NCBI GenBank assembly: GCA_903824455.1
Contig: CAIJWY010000006.1
Coordinates: 1 to 14,244 of the forward strand
DNA length: 14,244 nucleotides
Source: an uncultured Micrococcales bacterium
GTDB taxonomy: Bacteria > Actinomycetota > Actinomycetes > Actinomycetales > Microbacteriaceae
Reading direction: 5' to 3'
Made by a program: the position numbers and the translations under genes. Below are positions 13,304 to 14,244 of the stretch, piece by piece (position 1 is the first letter of the stretch; each line of letters starts with the position of its first letter). The notes under the pieces were generated by a model that was not told the DNA's origin, did no database searches, and saw only the letters and a program-made list of their open reading frames with translations.

Positions 13304-14185
13304 TTATCCCTTCACGGCTCCGTCCATAACTCCGCTAACCAACTTGCGGCCTACGAATAGGAAGAGCACCAGTAGTGGCGCGGTGGCTAGGAATGCGCCA
13401 CCTAGGTTTAGTGCGTAGTCGATGGTGTAAGCGCTCTGCAACTGGTTCACGGCAACCTGCACTGTGAACTGCTGTGGGTCGTTTAGCACCAGCAGTGGCC
13501 AGAGGAAGTCGTTCCACACTGCCAAGAAGCTGAACAGACCGAGAACGAAACCGCTCTGCAGAATCAGCGGGAAAACGATACGCCAGTAAATGAGGAACAC
13601 CCCGGCGCCATCGATGCTGGCCGCTTCAAGAAGTTCGTTTGGCACCTGGGCATCGATGATCTGACGCATCCAGAACACACCAAACGCGGTAACCAGCGCT
13701 GGCACGATTAGCGCGGTGAGAGTATTCATCCAACCGAGGCTCGCCACCAGCATGTAAAGCGGAATGATTCCGAGTTGGCTTGGCAGCATCATGGTTCCAA
13801 TTACGAACAGCACCAAAAACTTGCGGCCCTTGAAGTTCAACTTCGCGAAAGCGAAACCGGCTACCGATGAAAAGAACACCTGAGCCGCAGCCACAATGGT
13901 TCCCACGAAAACCGTGTTCCACATCGAAATGCCAAAGTACTCGTTGGCTTCGAAGACGTGACCAATAACCTCAAACAGGCGAGGTCCAATTATTAGCGTT
14001 GGCACTTCTTTTGAGATTTCCTCGTTGCCGTTTGATGCAACAATGACCATCCAGTAAAAAGGGAAAACGGAGATGAAACCAACCAGAGTCAGCAATATGT
14101 AGGAAAGCGGCGACATCTTGCGCCAGCGCGGAACCTTACGCTTCGGCGCCTTGACTACTACTTCACCCAAATCTAAGGTGCTCAT
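13304..14185 (-). CDS. Carbohydrate ABC transporter permease, MalG type
   Basis: Inner-membrane subunit of a CUT1 sugar importer, 293 residues with six predicted helices after a basic cytoplasmic N-terminus. The EAA loop that contacts the ATPase is EAASIDGAGVFLIYWRIVFPL (187-207). MMLPSQLGIIPLYMLV (132-147) and FLAVWNDFLWPLLVL (220-234) are typical MalG segments, and it ends LVSGVMDGAVKG. The start ATG 14185 overlaps the upstream permease stop in ATGA, and GAGGA lies 9 nt before. The binding protein and probably the rest of the operon are beyond the window. No ATPase is visible here; many actinobacteria share one MsiK ATPase among such importers. The downstream beta-glucosidase points to a beta-glucoside substrate. 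Confidence 0.93.
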   Translation of the reverse strand: MSTLDLGEVVVKAPKRKVPRWRKMSPLSYILLTLVGFISVFPFYWMVIVASNGNEEISKEVPTLIIGPRLFEVIGHVFEANEYFGISMWNTVFVGTIVAAAQVFFSSVAGFAFAKLNFKGRKFLVLFVIGTMMLPSQLGIIPLYMLVASLGWMNTLTALIVPALVTAFGVFWMRQIIDAQVPNELLEAASIDGAGVFLIYWRIVFPLILQSGFVLGLFSFLAVWNDFLWPLLVLNDPQQFTVQVAVNQLQSAYTIDYALNLGGAFLATAPLLVLFLFVGRKLVSGVMDGAVKG

Positions 14186-14244
14186 TTGTCGTTGTCCTCA
14201 CTCGAAATTCTTCTGGTAATCGCGAAGTTAATTGCGGAGATGAT
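14182..14244 (-). CDS. C-terminal end of a MalF-type sugar ABC permease
   Basis: The last 20 codons of a gene entering from the right edge: IISAINFAITRRISSEDNDK then TGA at 14184-14182. A final hydrophobic helix ending in a short basic tail is the usual end of MalF-type CUT1 permeases. The stop overlaps the MalG-type start (ATGA), as normal for this pair. The identification rests mostly on position. Confidence 0.72.
   Translation of the reverse strand: MISAINFAITRRISSEDNDK

Overview
The window looks like chromosome of a small-genome actinobacterium of the Microbacteriaceae, plausibly the freshwater Luna group (Rhodoluna/Aquiluna-like). This is inferred from moderate GC, very short intergenic gaps, the actinobacterial upp N-terminus, GTG starts and TAnnnT -10 boxes lying 6 nt before start codons (leaderless mRNAs). 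No insertion sequence, phage gene, CRISPR array or rRNA is visible. No gene-free stretch exceeds 300 bases.

Layout. 1-2339 (minus): the C-terminally truncated NCS1 nucleobase permease and a 14-TM DHA2 efflux transporter. 2354-2478 (minus): tRNA-Ser(CGA) with its own terminator. 2509-3429 (plus): a CDF metal transporter, overlapping tail to tail with tadA (minus). 3900-4535 (plus): upp, divergent from tadA across 33 bp. 4541-5882 (plus): a regulatory unit made of a perfect TATAAT box, a 22-codon leader ORF rich in Cys and Met, a hairpin over its stop codon, an orphan winged-helix regulator and an overlapping P-loop kinase. 5875-7088 (minus): a nitroreductase-DedA pair. 7169-8053 (plus): an EamA permease. 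8120-8770 (plus): an orphan NarL-type response regulator. 8772-10781 (minus): a large secreted Ig-like protein. 10889-14244 (minus): a beta-glucoside operon of MalF-type permease end, MalG-type permease, GH1 beta-glucosidase and LacI regulator.

How the parts work together. The sugar operon imports an oligosaccharide, hydrolyses it in the cytoplasm and encodes its own repressor. A cre/LacI-type palindrome sits after lacI, over the -35 of the secreted-protein gene, so that surface protein may belong to the same regulon. NCS1 permease and upp suggest nucleobase uptake and salvage, but they are separated and need not be co-regulated. TadA and tRNA-Ser are housekeeping translation genes.

The most novel-looking element is the sulfur-amino-acid-rich leader ORF with a stop-codon hairpin ahead of the winged-helix regulator. 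It has the layout of a translation-coupled attenuator sensing cysteine and/or methionine. The second is the perfect 10-bp-arm operator at 10859-10882.
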